Assembly: GCF_016756615.1 (NCBI RefSeq)
Contig: NZ_AP023262.1
Span: 7,131,501-7,195,500, forward strand
DNA: 64,000 bases
Direction: 5' to 3'
Source: Mesorhizobium sp. L-8-3
GTDB taxonomy: Bacteria > Pseudomonadota > Alphaproteobacteria > Rhizobiales > Rhizobiaceae
The position numbers and the translations under genes were made by a program. Position 1 is the stretch's first letter; every line of letters starts with the position of its first letter. Below the pieces are notes generated by a model. The model had not been told where the DNA came from, did no database searches, and saw only the letters and a list, made by a program, of their open reading frames with translations. Shown here one piece after another: positions 43,220-52,518 of the stretch.

Positions 43220-43385
43220 CTCCGCGCGGCACTGCTGTAGCGGAGCTAAGAGGGAAGCCGGTGCGATGCCGGCGCTGCCCCCGCAACTGTTAGCGGCGAG
43301 CCAAGCCCATTGGTGTCACTGAGGCGAACGGCCTCGGGAAGACGGGCAGAGGCTTTGACCCGCGAGCCAGGAGACCTGCCACGAC
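43220..43385 (+). promoter_or_regulatory. Cobalamin (B12) riboswitch upstream of metE
   Basis: Conserved blocks appear in order: GAGGGAAGCCGGTGCGATGC, GCTGCCCCCGCAACTGT, TCACTGAGGCGAACGGCCTC, GGGAAG, and the B12 box AGCCAGGAGACCTGCC at 43365-43380. It sits about 100 bases before the metE start. Binding of adenosylcobalamin would switch metE off when B12 is available. A TTGACA at 43176 may be the -35 of its promoter. Confidence 0.93.
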
Positions 43386-43489
43386 GAACAACGTCCACGG
43401 GCGGGGTGTCTCGGTGGCCGCGGTAGCCTGGCTTCGTGCCGCCTGCTCGCGCGTTCCTTGTCCCCACGCCCCAACCATCGGGGTATGGC

Positions 43490-45844
43490 ATGACTGTCTC
43501 TCAACAAATTCCAGTGGCAACGCTCGGCGTGCCGCGTATCGGTCGACGGCGGGAACTCAAATTCGCGCTTGAAAGCTACTGGTCCGGAAAATCTCCCGCT
43601 GCCGACCTGCTCGCGACGGCGAAGGCGCTACGCGCCGCCAGCTGGAGGGAGCAGCACGATCGCGGCGTGTCGAAAATCCCGTCCAACGATTTCTCGCTTT
43701 ATGACCATGTGCTCGACACCGTCATCATGGTCGGCGCCGTGCCGGCACGATACGTCTGGACTGACGGCGAGGTCCCACTCGATACCTATTTCGCCATGGC
43801 GCGCGGCGACCAAGGTCAGGCCGCTGATTGTGGACATGCCGGTGACGAGCATGCGGCCAACGGGCATGGCCTTGCCGCGATGGAAATGACCAAATGGTTC
43901 GACACCAACTATCACTACATTGTGCCGGAACTTACGGACGATCAGAGCTTTGCCCTCTCGTCGGCGAAACCGGTCGATCATTTCCTCGAGGCCAAGGCGC
44001 TCGGCATCCACACGCGCCCGGTCCTGCTTGGACCGGTTAGCTTTCTCAAGTTGGCGAAGTCACCTGAGGAAGGTTTCAACCCTATCGCACTCCTGCCACG
44101 GCTGCTGCCCGTCTACGAGGAGCTTCTGCGGAGGCTGAAGCTCGCGGGAGCCGATTGGGTGCAGATCGATGAGCCGGCGCTCGTGCTGGATCTGATTCCC
44201 AACGAACGGGATGCGCTCCAATTCGCCTACTGCCGGCTGGCGAAAGCAGCACCCGAGTTGAAGATCATGGTCGCTACCTATTTCGGATCGCTGGGAGACA
44301 ATCTCGAGACCGCAATTTCTCTGCCCGTGGCGGGACTGCACGTCGATCTCGTGCGCGCTCCAGAGCAGTTGGAGACCGTCGGCCGGCTCGCGCAGAAGGA
44401 ACTTGTGCTCTCGCTCGGGCTGATCGACGGCCGCAACGTCTGGCGCGCGAACCTGCCTGCCATACTTGACCGCATCAAGCCGATCGTCGCCGGCTGGCCG
44501 TTGGACCGCGTGGAGATCGCCTCGTCCTGCTCGATGCTGCATGTGCCGATCGACCTGGACATGGAGACGACACTCGATGCGGACGTGAAATCGTGGCTCG
44601 CCTTCGCGGCGCAAAAAACCGACGAGCTGGTCGTGCTCGCCCGTGCCCTGGCTGAAGGCCGGGACGCGGTCGCCGCCGAACTAGATGCGTCGGCTGAGGC
44701 TGCCGCCGCTCGCGCGACATCCGCTAAGGTGCATGATCCGCTCGTCGAAGGTCGGGTCGCCAGCATCAAGGTCGCCATGACGCGCCGGAAGAGCGCATTC
44801 GACGTGCGCTCCAAGCTTCAGGCCGACACGTTTGGCTTGCCATCCTTCCCCACCACGACGATTGGCTCCTTCCCGCAAACAGCCGAGGTTCGCAAGGCGC
44901 GGGCAGCCCATGCCAAAGGCGAGCTGAGTTACGTCGACTACGAGGCGTTCCTGAAGAAAGAGATAGAAGCCGCCGTTCGCTGGCAAGAAGAGATCGGACT
45001 CGACGTGCTGGTCCACGGCGAATTCGAGCGCAACGATATGGTGCAGTATTTCGCCGAGCAGCTCCGCGGCTTTGCCTTCACGCAGCATGGGTGGGTGCAG
45101 AGCTATGGCTCGCGCTTTGTGCGACCCCCGATCATCATTGGCGATGTGTCGCGACAAAATCCGATGACACTACACTGGTGGCGATACGCCCAGTCGCTGA
45201 CGCTAAAGCCGGTGAAGGGCATGCTTACCGGCCCGGTGACGATCCTCAACTGGTCCTTCGTCCGAGACGACCTTCCGCGCTCAGCCGTCTGCCGCCAAGT
45301 CGCGTTCGCCATTCGCGATGAAGTGAGCGACCTCGAAAAGGCCGGCGCCAAGATGATCCAGATCGACGAAGCCGCACTGCGCGAGGGCTTGCCGCTTCGT
45401 GAGGCCGACTGGGAAACCTATCTCGACTGGGCCGTCGAATGCTTCCGGCTGGCTTCAACGGCGGTTGGCGATGCGACCCAGATTCACACCCATATGTGCT
45501 ACTCCGAGTTCGGCGACATCGTGGACGCGATTGCTGCAATGGATGCCGATGTGATCTCCATTGAAACCTCGCGCTCGCAGATGGAACTGCTCGATACGCT
45601 GCGAACCTTCAAGTATCCGAACGAGATCGGTCCCGGCGTCTATGACATTCACTCGCCGCGGGTCCCGGAAGTGGGCGAAATTTCCAACCTCATCATGCTT
45701 GCGCGCGAGCGATTGTCGGATGGCCAACTGTGGGTGAATCCCGACTGCGGTCTCAAAACGCGCAGGTGGGAGGAGGTCCGCCCTGCCCTGGTGAACATGG
45801 TGGCTGCGGCACGCGCAATTCGGCAAAAAGCGCAGACGGCGTAG
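43490..45844 (+). CDS. metE: Cobalamin-independent methionine synthase
   Basis: 784 residues, full length. The N-terminal half begins VATLGVPRIGRRRELKFAL; the C-terminal catalytic domain starts FPTTTIGSFPQTAEVRKAR, with the homocysteine/zinc site IQIDEAALREGLPLR, IHTHMCYSEFGDI (zinc His and Cys) and NPDCGLKTRRW (zinc Cys). It transfers methyl from 5-methyltetrahydropteroyl-triglutamate to homocysteine in the cytoplasm. The ATG at 43490 fits the family; the frame is open to 43436. The upstream cobalamin riboswitch makes physiological sense, as the B12-dependent MetH would substitute when cobalamin is present. Confidence 0.97.
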   Translation: MTVSQQIPVATLGVPRIGRRRELKFALESYWSGKSPAADLLATAKALRAASWREQHDRGVSKIPSNDFSLYDHVLDTVIMVGAVPARYVWTDGEVPLDTYFAMARGDQGQAADCGHAGDEHAANGHGLAAMEMTKWFDTNYHYIVPELTDDQSFALSSAKPVDHFLEAKALGIHTRPVLLGPVSFLKLAKSPEEGFNPIALLPRLLPVYEELLRRLKLAGADWVQIDEPALVLDLIPNERDALQFAYCRLAKAAPELKIMVATYFGSLGDNLETAISLPVAGLHVDLVRAPEQLETVGRLAQKELVLSLGLIDGRNVWRANLPAILDRIKPIVAGWPLDRVEIASSCSMLHVPIDLDMETTLDADVKSWLAFAAQKTDELVVLARALAEGRDAVAAELDASAEAAAARATSAKVHDPLVEGRVASIKVAMTRRKSAFDVRSKLQADTFGLPSFPTTTIGSFPQTAEVRKARAAHAKGELSYVDYEAFLKKEIEAAVRWQEEIGLDVLVHGEFERNDMVQYFAEQLRGFAFTQHGWVQSYGSRFVRPPIIIGDVSRQNPMTLHWWRYAQSLTLKPVKGMLTGPVTILNWSFVRDDLPRSAVCRQVAFAIRDEVSDLEKAGAKMIQIDEAALREGLPLREADWETYLDWAVECFRLASTAVGDATQIHTHMCYSEFGDIVDAIAAMDADVISIETSRSQMELLDTLRTFKYPNEIGPGVYDIHSPRVPEVGEISNLIMLARERLSDGQLWVNPDCGLKTRRWEEVRPALVNMVAAARAIRQKAQTA

Positions 45845-46563
45845 GGCTCGGTGCCACTCGCCGGCGGTGAGCGGCAAGGCCACACACCGGGCATCCTTGG
45901 GGGAGTCTATCCGGCGCGCCCAAGGCAATCGCGCTGCCGGTGACGAAGCGCCTCGGCAAGCTTGGCCTGGCCGCGGCCCTTGTCATGGCGCGTCGAAGTC
46001 AGCTGTTCCAGAGGCCGCCGTTGGCGGGTGATCGAAGGAGGCTTGGGCCCCAAATGAGCCGGCCAGAAACGAGACGGCTCACCGCCAGCCAGTTTCGGAT
46101 TATTCCGTATTGGGATCATCCAGTGTCACTATCGTCTCCCCGACCTTGGTCGCCGAACCCCCCGGTCCCGACCATCGGGAGAAGCATCAGCGATCACGCG
46201 GCGCCGGTCCGCGGAGCGTGTTCCGGGAGATCGGATGCAGGGCCAAGCTGGGGGAAGGTTCATATGGTACTTCCGGAGACTGTTGAAGCGGCATCGACGC
46301 TCCGCCATCTGCACCGGGCCAATTCCCGCTCGATGGCTCTGTCTGCCTCTGGCTTCAATCACGATCACCGCGACGGCGAAGCCGAGCGGCCGCAGCTGGC
46401 AGGCGGACCCCTTGTGTTTTGATGGTGAAGATCCGGCGCCGGGCCAGGAAAGCCATCGGGGAAAGTGCGGGGTTGGCTTGCTCCTGGCGGCCGGCAGGGG
46501 TGTTCGGACCGCGCCCAATAGCGACGCGCAGATGGCCGAGATTCATGGGCGGCGTCCCAAATC
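45845..46563. other. Gene-free stretch downstream of metE
   Basis: About 720 bases. Overlapping frames on both strands are long, as expected for GC-rich DNA, but none shows a family signature, plausible start signal or typical codon use. Nothing assignable. Confidence 0.35.
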
Positions 46564-46812
46564 TCAATCGCTGCGCAAAATGCGTGCTTCGAGCGCGGCT
46601 GCGACGAAGGCTCGTCGAGCGGCTGGTGGATGGGTCTTACCGCGTAAAACCTGCAGACAGGTGTCCATCGCTATTCTGCGTTTATCGGTCTCATGATGCA
46701 GATCCCGCAGCAAGATAGCGGCCGCGTCGTTGACGTCGAACACGATACGCTCCGAGCTGCGGCGGCTAACCTGAACAACGACTGGCCTCTCAAATCTGAT
46801 CAAGCCGGTCAT
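46564..46812 (-). CDS. DUF982 family protein
   Basis: 82 residues from the ATG at 46812 (a second ATG two codons earlier abuts GGAGG too closely). The pattern IRFERPVVVQVSRRSSERI, VNDAAAILLRDLH and RIAMDTCLQVLRGK then RAFVAAALEARIL is that of DUF982, a small family nearly confined to rhizobia and often found on symbiosis islands and plasmids in multiple copies. The function is unknown. Confidence 0.7.
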   Translation of the reverse strand: MTGLIRFERPVVVQVSRRSSERIVFDVNDAAAILLRDLHHETDKRRIAMDTCLQVLRGKTHPPAARRAFVAAALEARILRSD

Positions 46813-47083
46813 CCCCATCCTCCACAGCCACTATGCGGCAAACAGCCCGGGTCCCATTTCTTTACTCAGCCGAACGCGACCGCTGCATCTGCGCCACTGA
46901 GCCTGGCCATTGGCGGGCAAGCCATCGCCATGAGCTGCGTCTGGCCATGGTCAGCTTGCGTGCGATCTGCGGTTTTACAGTCGGTGGTGAGGAACTGCTT
47001 CTCATTCGCGTGGTCTAGTTGTGAAACCTGGACATAGTGCACTGTTTGACGCGCCTCGCCAGTCTCAAACATGTCGTCGAAGT

Positions 47084-47386
47084 CTACACCTGCACTTTTC
47101 CACTGCCCGATCTGCAGGCGGCGATCCACTGCATCGCGGAGGTTGAATCTTCCAAGATGGCGACCCGCTTCGCAAAGCCGAAAAAGGAATTGCGCGCCGT
47201 GCTTACCGGCTTGCGCCCATCGTACGCATCGTAGCATGCCCTCAGGGCGGCTTCGTGGATCATGTCTCTGCGATCTTCCGGCCATTCATTGAGAAAATCG
47301 ATTGCATCCGCAAGGCCGGCGATCTCTTGGATGATGTGCGTTGCGCGCCTCACGAAAAGCGGGCTGCTGAAAGCCTCAGCGTTCAT
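47084..47386 (-). CDS. DUF982 family protein
   Basis: 100 residues, starting MNAEAFSSPLFVRRATHII with GGAGGAACGA before the ATG. It contains IAGLADAIDFLNEWPEDRRD, HEAALRACYDAYDGRK and STARNSFFGFAKRVAILED, fitting DUF982. It has an unusual 18-residue tail after the domain. It is 270 bases from a second DUF982 gene on the same strand. Function unknown. Confidence 0.7.
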   Translation of the reverse strand: MNAEAFSSPLFVRRATHIIQEIAGLADAIDFLNEWPEDRRDMIHEAALRACYDAYDGRKPVSTARNSFFGFAKRVAILEDSTSAMQWIAACRSGSGKVQV

Positions 47387-47631
47387 TCGTTCCTCCAACC
47401 TTCCAAATAGCCAATTTGTGTGAAGAGGCGCCGCATCGACGCGAGGCGACCCTGACACAATGTGTTGTCAGGGCGATGACGGTTCAAGAGGAAGATCCGC
47501 GACGGCGACCGGGCGTGCAGCGATCCGCCAACACATCATGCAATGGCTTTGGTTGCCATCAAACGCGGTCGTCACTATTAAGCTACGAGATGATTCTTAC
47601 CCGGCTACTCTAATTCCGCAGGAGCGTTTTC

Positions 47632-48096
47632 ATGACCGAAGAAACCGAGAGCAAAGCTGACAGCCTCATCGAACTCACCGCCCATGTCGTCTCAGCCTAT
47701 GTTTCGAACAATCCGGTTCCCGTCGGTGAACTGCCTGGGCTTATCGGCCAGATCCATATCGCATTGAAAGCCACTGCTGGTGGTGCCGCACCAGAAAAGT
47801 CGGAAGCTCTCAAGCCTGCCGTACCGATCAGAAAATCGGTTACACCCGATTACATTTTCAGCCTTGAGGACGGTAAGAAGTTCAAGTCGCTCAAGCGTCA
47901 CCTGGCTACCCACTATGGCCTTACGCCCGACGAATATCGCGCAAAATGGGAGCTGCCGGCGGACTATCCCATGGTGGCGCCGAACTACGCTGCGGCGCGC
48001 TCGGCATTGGCCAAGACCATGGGTCTGGGCCGCAAGCCGAAGGAACCGGGAGCGCCGGCACCTGCCAAGCGTGCCCGCAAGAAAGCCGCAGCCTGA
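47632..48096 (+). CDS. MucR/Ros family transcriptional regulator lacking zinc ligands
   Basis: 154 residues. The N-terminal region LIELTAHVVSAYVSNNPVP and Ros domain DYIFSLEDGKKFKSLKRHL, HYGLTPDEYRAKWELPADYP are diagnostic for MucR/Ros. In classical Ros the zinc is held by two Cys and two His; here the Cys positions are Ser and Asp (FSLEDGKK), as in the zinc-free Ml proteins of M. loti, so the fold is probably stabilised without metal. The basic C-terminus (KRARKKAAA) likely contacts DNA. AGGAG precedes the ATG. MucR proteins bind AT-rich DNA and control surface polysaccharide, motility and symbiosis genes. Confidence 0.88.
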   Translation: MTEETESKADSLIELTAHVVSAYVSNNPVPVGELPGLIGQIHIALKATAGGAAPEKSEALKPAVPIRKSVTPDYIFSLEDGKKFKSLKRHLATHYGLTPDEYRAKWELPADYPMVAPNYAAARSALAKTMGLGRKPKEPGAPAPAKRARKKAAA

Positions 48097-48834
48097 CCGC
48101 AATTTTTCAGGATCGACGAAGCGGGCCCGGCATGATTTCGCACTCGCGAGATAAAATTTGTGCGTTGCAATATCCGGGGCGATCGGTATGATCATGGTGT
48201 CGGCCATCTACTCCTCCCAGATGTGGTGCCGACGCTGGATGGGGCGCACCTCCTCCCGCGAAAATTCATCGCGGTGACTACTCCCCGGACCTTCGATCAT
48301 ATGAAAGCAGGTGGATGCGACCTCGACGCCGGCTGCCGCAAGCCGCGGGTCCGAAGCTGCGATTGTGGGTGGTTTCCCTGGTGTCGTAGAAATATCGAAG
48401 CTCGATGTGCCATCCGGATATGCAGATGACCTCCTTCTCGAACTATCGATTGCGGACGCGCTACAATCACCCAGATCCAATGGGGCACCGAGATCCAGCG
48501 GGTCAAAAAAGGCGCCCTGCCGGTGGGGAGGGACACCGGCAGGGCGCGCCGCACAAACACCCTGATCGTTGGGCAACAGGACAGCGGCGGCAGAACTTGG
48601 TTATCGCTTGAGATCGAAGTTATCCGAAGCATGCTTAGAATCTGACGGCTTCAAGTTTAGCAGTTTCGGTCGGCTCGGCGCGAAATGCGCTGTCAACCCC
48701 TCGTCACCAATGGGCGACCAGTCCTAACGCCAGCCTGACGTCAAAGCGTTTGGTCCGTGGGAAGTTCCTCCCAAGGACCACTTTACCCGGGACGGCGTCG
48801 AACCCGGGGCTCGCTTCCGTCGGCACTCGCATGT
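48097..48834. other. Intergenic region with a terminator
   Basis: About 740 bases between the mucR-like gene and the catabolic cluster. Apart from the hairpin at 48505-48547 I see no gene or RNA. Confidence 0.4.
48505..48547 (-). terminator. Rho-independent terminator of the minus-strand cluster
   Basis: A perfect 14-base stem (GCGCCCTGCCGGTG at 48512-48525 pairing with CACCGGCAGGGCGC at 48534-48547) with an eight-base loop is followed on the minus strand by a run of six T. It lies about 290 bases beyond the stop of the last cluster gene, the aminotransferase. Confidence 0.85.
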
Positions 48835-50241
48835 TCATATCGCACCCTCGCCCTTCAGCGCGCGATAGGTCGTCTCGACTGATTTCGCGGTTGCGTCGAC
48901 GATTATGTCGATCTCCTTACGGGTGATGATCAAAGGCGGGGCAAAGCCGAGGATATCGCCGTGTGGCATGGCACGGCCGATGACACCATTCTCGAACAGA
49001 GCAGCGGCGGCGCGAGCGCCGACCTGAAGATCGGATTCAAACGGTATTCTCTGCTTTGGATCTCGCATCAGCTCTACGGCGGCGAGGATTCCGACACCAC
49101 GAACCTCTCCGACGATGGGGTGTCCCGCCAGTTCGGCATTCATACGGGCATGCCAATACGGTCCGACATCGCGGACATGCTCCAGGATATTTCTTTCCTT
49201 TAGGAGTCGAATATTGGCGAGCGCGGCCGCAGCGCAAAGCGTGTGACCTGAATATGTCCAGCCGTGGCCGAGAGCGCTGTGCTTCTCTGTTCCTTGTTCC
49301 AAGACCGACCAGACGCGGTCGCCAATGATTGACCCGGAGATGGGCAGGTAGGCGGAACTCAAACCCTTGGCGATGGTCACGAAGTCCGGCCGCATGCCAT
49401 AGAGGTGGGAACCGAATTGCTCACCGGTTCGTCCAAACCCACAGACCACCTCGTCGGCGATCAGCAGGATATCGTACTTGTCGAGCACGCCTTGGATCGC
49501 GGTCCAGTATCCTTTTGGGGGTGGAACGATACCGCCTGTCCCAAGCACCGGCTCGCCGATAAAAGCTGCGACGGTCTCCGGGCCTTCAGCGAGGATAAGG
49601 GCTTCAAGTTCATCCGCGCAGCGTGTCGAGAACGCTTGCTCACTTTCGCCGTCATGCGCCTGGCGATAGTGGTGCGGCGTCGTGGTATGGCGCACCAAAT
49701 CGAGCGGCAGGTCGAAGAAATTATGGAAGAAGGCAAGGCCTGTCAGGCTCCCGGTGACCAGCCCAGACCCATGATAACCGCGATGTCGCGAGATGATCTT
49801 CTTCTTTTCGGGGCGGCCCAGAATGTTGTTGTAGTACCAGACCAGCTTGATGTTGGTTTCGTTGGCGTCGGAGCCGGAAAGGCCGAAAAAGACCCTTCGC
49901 ATGTTCTGGCCAAAATACTCGACCACGGCCTCTGCCAAGAGGGCGACTGGCTCTGTTCCTTGACTTGCATAGACATGAGCGAACGGCAATTCGTGCGCTT
50001 GTCGGGCAATGGCATCGGCAATTTCCGTGCAGCCATACCCCATGTTGACGCAGTAGAGCCCGCCGAAACCGTCGAGGCTCTTTCGGCCTTCAGTATCCCA
50101 AATGTACACGCCTTCCGCACCGGCCATGATCCGATTTGGGGTCTCGCCTCGGCTGTGCTTGGCCAGATGCGTGGACGGATGAAAGACGAAGCTTCGATCC
50201 TTCTCTCTGAGTTGCTCGGTTCCCAGATTACTCAACCGCAT
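48835..50241 (-). CDS. Class III aminotransferase (omega-amino acid / diaminobutyrate type)
   Basis: 468 residues, PLP fold-type I. Key regions: GVYIWDTEGRKSLDGFGGL, FFGLSGSDANETNIKLVWY (phosphate site), SRHRGYHGSGLVTGSLTG, LLIADEVVCGFGRTGEQFGS (PLP-Asp) and TIAKGLSSAYLPISG (Schiff-base Lys). The ATG at 50241 follows GAGGAGAGGG. Such enzymes move a terminal amino group to pyruvate or 2-oxoglutarate, leaving a semialdehyde. The neighbouring aldehyde dehydrogenase would oxidise the product. In ectoine degradation the equivalent is DoeD/Atf acting on diaminobutyrate; the exact substrate here is open. Confidence 0.85.
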   Translation of the reverse strand: MRLSNLGTEQLREKDRSFVFHPSTHLAKHSRGETPNRIMAGAEGVYIWDTEGRKSLDGFGGLYCVNMGYGCTEIADAIARQAHELPFAHVYASQGTEPVALLAEAVVEYFGQNMRRVFFGLSGSDANETNIKLVWYYNNILGRPEKKKIISRHRGYHGSGLVTGSLTGLAFFHNFFDLPLDLVRHTTTPHHYRQAHDGESEQAFSTRCADELEALILAEGPETVAAFIGEPVLGTGGIVPPPKGYWTAIQGVLDKYDILLIADEVVCGFGRTGEQFGSHLYGMRPDFVTIAKGLSSAYLPISGSIIGDRVWSVLEQGTEKHSALGHGWTYSGHTLCAAAALANIRLLKERNILEHVRDVGPYWHARMNAELAGHPIVGEVRGVGILAAVELMRDPKQRIPFESDLQVGARAAAALFENGVIGRAMPHGDILGFAPPLIITRKEIDIIVDATAKSVETTYRALKGEGAI

Positions 50242-50401
50242 TAGTCCCTCTCCTCGCGATGGATTGGCGGAGGGCACTCGGCCGGCCGCCTCCTTAGCAA
50301 TTAGCATACCGCAAACGCCTCTCCAGTTTCGCGGGAATGCATGTCCTTAGCCGAGGAATTCGCGGAATCGGGATCAAAAGCCGTGGAAACCAAGGCTCGG
50401 G

Positions 50402-50899
50402 TCACCGTTGCCTTAGTGCGGACAAGGGAATCGGCGAATTGGATTTGACTGGTTTGGTCACGACAAGACTGTAATATTGATCAATCCCTAGGCCTGCCTG
50501 CAGCAGTCCCTCCATGAAATCCTGATACGCGGCCATAGACGGAGATGCGACGCGCATCAGATAATCGATCCGCCCGCCGATAGCCCAGCAATCCAGGATT
50601 TCCGGAAATTCTCCGATCGCAGTCTCGAAGTGTCTTTGGTCCTCGAGGCGATGACGTTCCAGCACGACCTCCACCATGACAAAGACCATGCCGCCGATGA
50701 GGGCCGGACTCAGCCGCGCGTAGAACCCCTCAATAATCCCTGCGACCTTGAGTGCACGGAGCCGCTCCGAGCAGGCCGACGCCGAAAGATGAACGCGTTT
50801 TGCAAGCTCGCTTTTTGAAATCCGGCCGTCTGACTGAATCTCGGAGAGAATCCGGAAGTCCCAAGCGTCCAGGCGCGCAGGATTGGGTTTCGACTTCAT
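50402..50899 (-). CDS. Lrp/AsnC family regulator
   Basis: 165 residues: helix-turn-helix DFRILSEIQSDGRISKSELA and KRVHLSASACSERLRALKVA, then the RAM ligand-binding domain (VFVMVEVVLERHRLEDQRHF, ILDCWAIGGRIDYLMRVA). The ATG at 50899 follows AGAAGG; the longer frame overlaps fumarase. AsnC-type regulators (DoeX) accompany ectoine-catabolic genes in other proteobacteria, where diaminobutyrate intermediates act as inducers. Here it lies between the aminotransferase and fumarase genes, same strand, and probably senses an amino acid intermediate of the cluster. Confidence 0.88.
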   Translation of the reverse strand: MKSKPNPARLDAWDFRILSEIQSDGRISKSELAKRVHLSASACSERLRALKVAGIIEGFYARLSPALIGGMVFVMVEVVLERHRLEDQRHFETAIGEFPEILDCWAIGGRIDYLMRVASPSMAAYQDFMEGLLQAGLGIDQYYSLVVTKPVKSNSPIPLSALRQR

Positions 50900-50967
50900 G
50901 ACCTTCTGCTCTAAAGCCGTTGTCGACAATGGACTTGACGCCGCCCAACCGAGCTTGGTCGGAAGGC

Positions 50968-52512
50968 TCAAACGCCGATGTTGCGTGCGATGCCATCCGC
51001 AGCCATGCGCTTGCGCCACTCAAGAGGCCCGGAATTGTGAATGGAGTTTCCCTCAATATCGACAGCCATGATGACAGGCATATCCTGCACCTCGAATTCA
51101 TAGACTGCTTCCATGCCCAGGTCGTCGAAGGCAATGAGCCGCGCTGATTTGATCGATTTCGATATCAGGTAGGCAGCCCCCCCTACTGCGATGAGATATG
51201 GCGTTTTGTATCTTACGATCGACTCGATGGCCGCCCGTCCCCTCTCCGCTTTGCCCACCATCGCGAAAAGCCCGGTTTCGGCGAGCACCTTGTCCGTAAA
51301 ATCGTCCAAGCGGCTGGAGGTTGTTGGGCCAGCCGGTCCGACGACCTCATCTCTCACGGCGCGGACGGGTCCAACGTAGTAGATAACGCGTCCTTGCAGA
51401 TCGAACGGAAGCGGCTTGCCAGCGTCGATCAACTCGACCATTCGCTTGTGGGCGGCGTCGCGGCCTGTCAGCATCTTTCCGGACAGAAGGAGCGTTTCCC
51501 CGCAGCGCCACGATGCCGTCTGTTCCTTGGTCAGCGAATCGAGGTTCACTCTTCGTACGCCGGCTGGACTCAATTCGTCGGTTCCAATATCGGGCCATTC
51601 GCGCAAGTCGGGCGGCTCCAGACTGATTGGTCCGGAGCCGTCCAGGGTAAACTTCAGGTGCCGGTTGGCGGCGCATTGCGGAATGAGCGCCACGGGCTTG
51701 GACGCGGCATGAGTAGGATAGGTCGCAACCTTGACGTCGACGACTGTCGTCAGGCCACCAAGGCCCTGCGCGCCGATGCCCAGCGCGTTAATCCGTTCAT
51801 AAAGCTCGATCCGCAGTGCCTCCTCTGCGCCTGAAGGCCCCCTGGCGATCAATTCCGCCATATCGATGGGCTGGTTCATGGCCTCCTTGGCCAGCAGCAT
51901 CGCCTTTTCAGCGCTACCACCGATGCCAACGGAGATCAGGCCGGGCGGACACCACCCACTGCCAAGCGTCGAGACTGTGTCAACCACCCAATCGGAAACA
52001 GACCCGCTGGGGTTCAAGGTGGTAAAGCGTGCCTTGTTCTCCGATCCGCCGCCTTTTGCGGCAATGGTGATCTCAATCTGGTTACCTTGCACAAGGTCGA
52101 CGTGGACGACCGCCGGCGTGTTGTCACGGGTGTTGACCCGTCCGGCCAGCGGATCGGCAACGATCGATGCCCGAAGGGGATTGTCTGGGTCGAGATAGGC
52201 CTGACGGACGCCCTGATTCACGAGGTCTGCGAAACTGACCGTTGATTTGATGCGGGCGTCCATACCAACCTTCGCGAAGACCACCACAAGGCCGGTGTCC
52301 TGGCAGATCGGCCGCCGCCCAAATGCCGCCATGCGGGAGTTCAGCAGAATCTGCCCGATGGCATTCTTCGCCGCTGGACTCTGTTCGCGCGTGTATGCGT
52401 GAGAAAGAGACCGGATATAATCTGGAGGATGGTAGTACGAGATGTACTGAAGGGCGTCGGCCACGCTCCTTGTGATGTCCTTGCCGGCGATGTTGCGTGT
52501 TCTACTTCCCAC
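50968..52512 (-). CDS. Class I fumarase-type hydratase (fumarase or mesaconase)
   Basis: 514 residues, with fused alpha and beta domains of the iron-sulfur class I fumarase family. The three cluster cysteines are visible in RRPICQDTGLVVVF, LGSGWCPPGLISVG and ALIPQCAANRHLKF; catalytic parts GGGSENKARFTTL and VVGPAGPTTSSRLDDF follow. Initiation appears to be GTG at 52512, six bases after the dehydrogenase stop. The family hydrates fumarate to malate, and many members hydrate mesaconate to (S)-citramalate. With methylaspartate ammonia-lyase in the same cluster, a mesaconase role is likely. Confidence 0.9.
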   Translation of the reverse strand: MGSRTRNIAGKDITRSVADALQYISYYHPPDYIRSLSHAYTREQSPAAKNAIGQILLNSRMAAFGRRPICQDTGLVVVFAKVGMDARIKSTVSFADLVNQGVRQAYLDPDNPLRASIVADPLAGRVNTRDNTPAVVHVDLVQGNQIEITIAAKGGGSENKARFTTLNPSGSVSDWVVDTVSTLGSGWCPPGLISVGIGGSAEKAMLLAKEAMNQPIDMAELIARGPSGAEEALRIELYERINALGIGAQGLGGLTTVVDVKVATYPTHAASKPVALIPQCAANRHLKFTLDGSGPISLEPPDLREWPDIGTDELSPAGVRRVNLDSLTKEQTASWRCGETLLLSGKMLTGRDAAHKRMVELIDAGKPLPFDLQGRVIYYVGPVRAVRDEVVGPAGPTTSSRLDDFTDKVLAETGLFAMVGKAERGRAAIESIVRYKTPYLIAVGGAAYLISKSIKSARLIAFDDLGMEAVYEFEVQDMPVIMAVDIEGNSIHNSGPLEWRKRMAADGIARNIGV

Positions 52513-52518
52513 CGGAAT

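Noticed and set aside
46866..47285. 139-residue minus frame overlapping the DUF982 gene
   Set aside because: It runs antiparallel or out of frame to a supported gene and lacks any recognisable motif.
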